A DNA stretch of 7,559 bases from contig CANJXD010000274.1 of NCBI GenBank assembly GCA_947478535.1, positions 1-7,559 on the forward strand. Direction: 5' to 3'. The notes under the pieces are model-generated. The model was given only the letters and a program-made list of their open reading frames with translations, had not been told where the DNA came from and searched no databases. Both the position numbers and the translations under genes were made by a program. The first letter of the stretch is position 1. Each line of letters begins with the position of its first letter. The stretch comes from Acetobacteraceae bacterium (GTDB lineage Bacteria > Pseudomonadota > Alphaproteobacteria > Acetobacterales > Acetobacteraceae). Below are positions 4,950 through 7,559 of the stretch, one piece after another.

Positions 4950-6896
4950 CTATTCCTCAAAATCCTGCCCGGGCTTGCCCAGGCCAGCCCCACCGGCGAG
5001 GCGGGACAGTTGTTCGGATGACCAGAGGCCCAGGGCTTTGACACCAAATCGCTCATGCGGCTTCAGCCCCGGCCTTTCGACAATCAACTGCACCGGCGGG
5101 GGCAGGTTGAAGGGCGGCTTCTCAAGGTTGACCGGCCTCCAGCGTCCGGTGGTCGCCTCCCGATTGATCTCGACATCCGGGAAGGTCGTCAGCAGCAGCC
5201 AGGTCGTGCCGGAGGCACGCATATTCGCGATCGCCCGCTGCGCGCTCGCAAGGTCGAGATGCACCAGGCAATCCCGGCACATCAAGATGTCGCCACGCGG
5301 CACCGGTCCCTCGACCAGATCGAGCAGGGCGAATTCGGCCTTGCCCGCGAAGGACGCGGCGCGGCTCCTTGCACGCTCGATCACCTGCGGGACGATGTCG
5401 AACCCCAGATACTTGCCGACCGCTGCCGCGATCGGTGCCGACCAGTTGAAGTCACCGCAAGGCGCATCGATGAAGACGTTGATGTTCCTGGCACTGATCA
5501 GGGCCAGCAACTGCGGAACCAGCGCCCCGGTGGCCTGCCGGGTGGAACCAGTGCCGCTGACGCTTTCCGCGCTGCCCCATTTGTTGTCCACGAAGATCTC
5601 GGTGAAGGTCTCGGACCGCGTCCGCTTGGACAGGCCAGCGCGCCCGGCTTTCGCGGCCGCCGGCTGGACTACCAACTTGGGAGGCAGGTAGAGCCGGACG
5701 CGGCGATAGAGCGACACGGCTTGGTAGCCGAGGGAGGCGAGCGGGTCGGGAAGCCTTGCCTCTCGCCCCGCCTCTCGCCCCGGGGCTTCGCCCTGGTAGT
5801 CCACGATGATGATCGGGCGGTCCTTCGGGATCACCGTCCCGGCGCCGTGCAGGGCAGCAAGCCCTGCCCTTCCGGCATCGATCCGCAGCAGTGCGAGCGG
5901 CTTGCCGGTCGCGGCGACCAGTTCATCGATGGTGGTGATATCCGCATCCTTTGCCTCACCCGGCCCAGGGGCAGCGCCAGGCGCAGGCCCACAGGCGAGG
6001 TTCCGGGCGTTCACGCGGCCGCAATCGCTGAGCGCCAGGTTCTCGGCCATCTGCCGGAAGGCCGCGGGTTCCGCCTCGACGGCAATGACCTGCCCTGGAA
6101 ACGCCATCGCCATGGCGATGGCGTGCGACCCGCCCTCGGCGCCCAGATCCAGCATCACCGCCGAGGGATCGCAGCGCAGCGCGAGTTCATGCAGGAAGGC
6201 GGCGACGGGCAGTTGCCAGGGGATCGAACGCGCCAGACGCTTGTTGACGGCCTCCTGCGGGTCGCCAACCCTGAAGCGGCCCAACTCGCCAAAATTGGCG
6301 ATCAGCCCCTCGGCCATGGGTGGTGGCGCATGGCGCGGCCACAGCGGGTCGTTGTCCCAGGGATGCGTGCGCAGCAGCGCGATGACCGAGGTGCCGGATC
6401 GCCGTTCGCCGCCATGCGTCCAGGTTTCGGCCGCCATCGCCACCAGTTGTTCGAGGCGATCAGCAGTGGCGGATTTATCGGCGATCTCCCGGGCCTGGTA
6501 GCCCGACAATTCGCTGGCTTCGAGGTCCTCGAGTTCCGCATTGAGGGCAGCGATCGCCGGCGCATCCTTCTCCGCAACCGCGACCGCCCGCAGGTTCTTC
6601 ACCACGCGCAGATCGCGCGCATCGATCGCACGGGCCGCCAGCAGGTGCCGCCGCGCCCCGGCAGGGTCGCCCGCCGCGCGCAACGTCCACGCGGCCTTGA
6701 GCAGGAGATCGATATCCGCGGGCGCCGCAGCCAGCGCCTCGGCCTCCATCGCGCTGACCTCGGCAAAACGCTTTTCCCGCAGCAAGGCTGCGCGGCGATC
6801 GTCGAAGGCTGCATCCTTGGGACGTCGGCGGGCTCTGGCGGTGGTCGGGCCAGGTGGGATGTCAGCCTCAGCGCACGATTCGGACATGCTGCTCAT
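4950..6896 (-). CDS. Three-part protein: helical repeat, FkbM-like domain and C-terminal SAM methyltransferase
   Basis: The protein is 648 residues long. Residues about 28-135 are Ala-rich helices resembling TPR repeats (DIDLLLKAAWTLRAAGDPAGARRHLL). Residues about 240-405 resemble an FkbM methyltransferase: VMLDLGAEGGSHAIAMAM, VIAVEAEPAAFRQMAENLALS, ITTIDEL and a strand ending PIIIVDY. The usual KID-x-EG motif is changed to RIDAGRAG (338-345). Residues about 428-609 form a second class I methyltransferase of a glycan-cluster type: TEIFVDNKWGSAESVSGTGS, SAM loop IDAPCGDFNW (476-485), LGFDIV, CRDCLVHLDL (540-549), LLLTTFP and WRPVNLEKPPFNLPPP. The second domain looks intact. ATG 6896 was chosen because residues encoded upstream to 7001 have no family character; the Shine-Dalgarno match (TGGAAA) is weak, and ATG 6887 is also possible. 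It is the first gene of a pair with the sulfotransferase. The likely role is methylation of a glycan or glycolipid; the target is not known. Confidence 0.82.
   Translation of the reverse strand: MSSMSESCAEADIPPGPTTARARRRPKDAAFDDRRAALLREKRFAEVSAMEAEALAAAPADIDLLLKAAWTLRAAGDPAGARRHLLAARAIDARDLRVVKNLRAVAVAEKDAPAIAALNAELEDLEASELSGYQAREIADKSATADRLEQLVAMAAETWTHGGERRSGTSVIALLRTHPWDNDPLWPRHAPPPMAEGLIANFGELGRFRVGDPQEAVNKRLARSIPWQLPVAAFLHELALRCDPSAVMLDLGAEGGSHAIAMAMAFPGQVIAVEAEPAAFRQMAENLALSDCGRVNARNLACGPAPGAAPGPGEAKDADITTIDELVAATGKPLALLRIDAGRAGLAALHGAGTVIPKDRPIIIVDYQGEAPGREAGREARLPDPLASLGYQAVSLYRRVRLYLPPKLVVQPAAAKAGRAGLSKRTRSETFTEIFVDNKWGSAESVSGTGSTRQATGALVPQLLALISARNINVFIDAPCGDFNWSAPIAAAVGKYLGFDIVPQVIERARSRAASFAGKAEFALLDLVEGPVPRGDILMCRDCLVHLDLASAQRAIANMRASGTTWLLLTTFPDVEINREATTGRWRPVNLEKPPFNLPPPVQLIVERPGLKPHERFGVKALGLWSSEQLSRLAGGAGLGKPGQDFEE
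4953..4958 (-). promoter_or_regulatory. Ribosome binding site inside the upstream gene's end
   Basis: GAGGAA on the minus strand overlaps the final Glu-Glu codons of the methyltransferase and stands 6 bases before the sulfotransferase ATG at 4946. It fixes that start and points to translational coupling of the two genes. Confidence 0.75.
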
Positions 6897-7087
6897 TAAC
6901 GGGTTTCCAGCTTTGCAGAAATGCCCCTGCGGAGCGCCCACGCAGATGCGGGCCATGACCCTGCCGAGTGGCTGCCGCAAGACCGCACGGCATCCCGGCA
7001 CGGGGCGGGTATAGCCCCCCTTCCCCCGAGCAACCAGCTTGGATCAGGCATCGCCGAAAGCCTTGGCAGCCTCGCCGGGCAGGGTTC

Positions 7088-7417
7088 TCACGCCGGATCG
7101 GTGTCCTTCGGATCGGTCGCCCTTTGGGGGCGCGCGGCATTCTCGATCGCGACGTCGATCTGGCCGAGCACGCCCTGGATGCGCGGGCTGAACAGCGGCC
7201 GCAATTCCTGCATGAGAGGGGTGTCCCTGAACTTGCGATAGGCGCGGACATAGGGACGGATATTCCACCCCGGTCGCGGCCGCCCATCGATGACTTCCCC
7301 GAACGGCGCACGATTGGGGCTGATATGGATGCCGTGGACGGGCCTGAACCACTCCGCGTCGGGCTTGATGGACAGCCCCTTCTTCTTGCAGATCTCGTAG
7401 AGCAGACGCTCATCATT
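7088..7417 (-). pseudogene. C-terminal fragment of an unrecognised protein, 5' end missing
   Basis: The minus frame from about 7417 to the TGA at 7088-7090 encodes 109 residues with natural composition and no early stops, beginning NDERLLYEICKKKGLSI. Notable segments are PDAEWFRPVHGIHISPNRAPFG and PGWNIRPYVRAYRKF, then a helical end LFSPRIQGVLGQIDVAIENAA. I do not recognise the family; the NDERLLYEICKKKGL start and the Trp/His/Pro-rich core would fit the tail of a glycosyltransferase-like protein, but that is a guess. The frame stays open only to a TGA at 7481-7483 and offers no ATG, GTG or TTG start before Met69, so the 5' part is absent. Sequence character changes at about 7418, where a possible insertion-element end abuts. 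It lies 191 bp upstream of the methyltransferase in the same direction, so the intact gene was probably part of the same cluster. No gene is seen in 6897-7087. Confidence 0.55.
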
Positions 7418-7418
7418 A

Positions 7419-7559
7419 GACTTGTTGCGAAAGTTGCGTGATTTTGGTGCGGCCGTGCTGGCCGTGGCCGGCGCCCTCGGTCAGCAGGGCCTCGGTCAGC
7501 AGGGCAGGAACCCTGCTTCGAGGTTGACCAGTGCGGCGATGATCGCGGTCTTGGTGTGA
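7419..7559. mobile_element. Possible insertion-sequence end, runs off the right edge
   Basis: At the point where the truncated gene begins, the plus strand reads TTA then GACTTGTTGCGAAAGTTGCG. This looks like a short terminal inverted repeat next to a TNA-type target, as used by some IS5-family elements. The remaining 140 bases contain no recognisable transposase. Short frames such as HTKTAIIAALVNLEAGFLP on the minus strand break after about 20 codons, and another minus frame ends in a TAA exactly at the junction (7416-7418). The second terminal repeat would lie outside the window. The call rests on the gene break and on resemblance, not on an identified transposase. Confidence 0.3.
7475..7504. 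repeat. Perfect 15-bp tandem duplication
   Basis: CCTCGGTCAGCAGGG occurs twice back to back (7475-7489 and 7490-7504). The length is a multiple of three, so in any frame it adds five residues without a shift. Confidence 0.9.

Noticed and set aside
5055..6899. Plus-strand open frame of 614 codons opposite the methyltransferase gene
   Set aside because: It is fully antisense to a gene with clear motifs. Its protein is Arg/Gly/Asp-rich with no recognisable domain, and long antisense frames are expected in DNA with high third-position GC.
7002..7018. Small hairpin GGGGC/GCCCC upstream of the methyltransferase gene as a terminator
   Set aside because: The stem is five base pairs with no U-tract, within what is expected by chance in GC-rich DNA.
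6868..7441. Overlapping 182-codon minus and 157-codon plus frames at the right end
   Set aside because: Both are Arg/Ser/Pro-rich and out of frame with the natural-looking fragment that ends at 7088; the minus one also overlaps the start of the methyltransferase gene.

Overview
The window is GC-rich DNA whose gene content points to an alphaproteobacterium. A Bug/TctC solute receptor, a LysR regulator, a DUF1127 protein and a short RlpA together suggest Rhodospirillales, most likely Acetobacteraceae (Roseomonas-like). The taxonomy is inferred from gene content and codon style only.

Left part (1-2280), ordinary housekeeping or transport DNA. A tripartite-tricarboxylate-transporter substrate-binding protein runs off the left edge on the minus strand. 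Upstream of it, in the same direction, lies a LysR-type regulator that is broken by an apparent 1-base deletion near 1434. Its promoter region faces a small DUF1127 gene, and the 108-bp gap between them carries a clear 22-bp dyad. A perfect 13-bp hairpin closes the DUF1127 gene.

Middle (2282-3094). A short, exported RlpA-like double-psi beta-barrel protein is on the minus strand. A 360-bp gene-free stretch with several strong hairpins follows. One hairpin displays CCTCCT in its loop, right after an AT-rich promoter-like island.

Right part (3095-7559), an accessory glycan-modification segment. A KTGT-type sulfotransferase on the plus strand converges with a minus-strand pair: a three-part protein (helical repeat, FkbM-like domain, second SAM methyltransferase domain) and a CPRSGTT-type sulfotransferase. 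The pair is separated by only 3 bp, and the second gene's ribosome binding site lies in the last codons of the first. Upstream of the pair is the C-terminal 109 residues of an unrecognised protein that has lost its start. Its upstream flank (7419-7559) has an end resembling an insertion-sequence terminus next to a TAA, plus a 15-bp tandem duplication.

Two different sulfotransferases beside a double methyltransferase suggest decoration (sulfation and methylation) of a surface polysaccharide, lipid or small metabolite. The substrate cannot be read from the sequence. No CRISPR array, tRNA, rRNA or phage gene was seen.
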